From Corynebacterium yonathiae (GTDB taxonomy: Bacteria > Actinomycetota > Actinomycetes > Mycobacteriales > Mycobacteriaceae), in NCBI RefSeq assembly GCF_022288805.1, contig NZ_JAKOPM010000003.1:119901-183900 (forward strand): 64,000 nt of DNA, given 5' to 3'. Shown here piece after piece: positions 63,956-64,000 of this stretch (the stretch's first letter is position 1; the number at the start of each line of letters is the position of its first letter). The position numbers and the translations under genes were made by a program. Below the pieces are notes generated by a model. That model ran no database searches. It was not told the origin of the DNA and worked only from the letters and a program-made list of their open reading frames with translations.

Positions 63956-64000
63956 TTAGATTTGGCCTTTTTGAATGCCGATTGAGTGGGTGTAGTCGGT
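63956..64000 (-). other. Possible C-terminus of a minus-strand ORF at the window edge
   Basis: On the minus strand, 14 codons from the window edge read TDYTHSIGIQKGQI and then TAA. There is too little sequence to name a family. It lies 100 bases downstream of tRNA-Pro, a place where mobile elements often insert, but nothing here proves one. Confidence 0.25.

Noticed and set aside
1..64000. CRISPR arrays, prophage, rRNA or complete insertion sequences
   Set aside because: No regularly spaced repeats, phage structural genes, rRNA sequence or transposase ORFs were seen.

Overview
The window is chromosomal DNA of a Corynebacterium, or a very close relative in the Mycobacteriales. Evidence for this is the mycothiol ligase MshC, RbpA, the Pup-tagging genes, OdhI with its TTSVF phospho-motif, FtsR, SecA2, and many genes that start a few bases after a TANNNT box (leaderless transcripts). 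G+C is moderate to high. The species cannot be fixed from the sequence alone. Nearly every gene is housekeeping. Gene order follows the Mycobacterium tuberculosis blocks Rv2050-Rv2140 (positions about 5700-39250) and Rv1821-Rv1854 (about 44100-62100), with local rearrangements.

Layout. 1-5540: end of an NlpC/P60 cell-wall hydrolase, ferrochelatase, two genes divergent from a 33-base spacer, an HTH protein, a TVP38 membrane protein and tRNA-Leu(GAG). 5767-11146: PEBP-like protein, pyrD with an LppL-like lipoprotein, uppP and mshC. 11171-16926: a small unknown, a HAD hydrolase, hisE-hisG, then aspA and a Dcu-type C4-dicarboxylate carrier, which together suggest aspartate-to-fumarate metabolism. 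17065-21740: fhs, a RecB-like nuclease, an M18 aminopeptidase and trmI.

21814-32948 is the most distinctive block: arc-dop-pup-pafA-pafB-pafC-tatA-tatC-helY. It holds a complete pupylation and depupylation set plus an ARC ATPase, but no 20S proteasome genes (prcBA) where other actinobacteria carry them. 32981-39232 holds an M24 peptidase, a DprE2-like reductase, a CobG-like relic, fxsA, separate lnt and ppm1 genes, and rbpA.

39363-41697 ends in the only accessory-looking patch: a zinc-ribbon-like protein, a YceI protein, a two-helix mini-protein, about 490 bases without a convincing gene but rich in palindromes and hairpins, and an orphan ORF divergent from a DyP peroxidase. 41698-48714: DyP peroxidase, a methyltransferase-like protein with a lost SAM motif, ndh, and a thiamine salvage operon (thiM-thiE-thiD/tenA) under a TPP riboswitch. 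48711-56803: a methyltransferase, CorA, an enoyl-reductase-like protein, a thioesterase, gnd, a DEAD-box helicase, a conserved unknown and a VWA protein. 57081-63707: a MerR gene, DUF151 nuclease, ftsR, odhI and secA2 on the minus strand, then a hydrolase-OsmC fusion lacking the OsmC cysteines and a SEC-C protein. The window closes with tRNA-Pro(GGG), a terminator and the edge of an unidentified minus-strand ORF.
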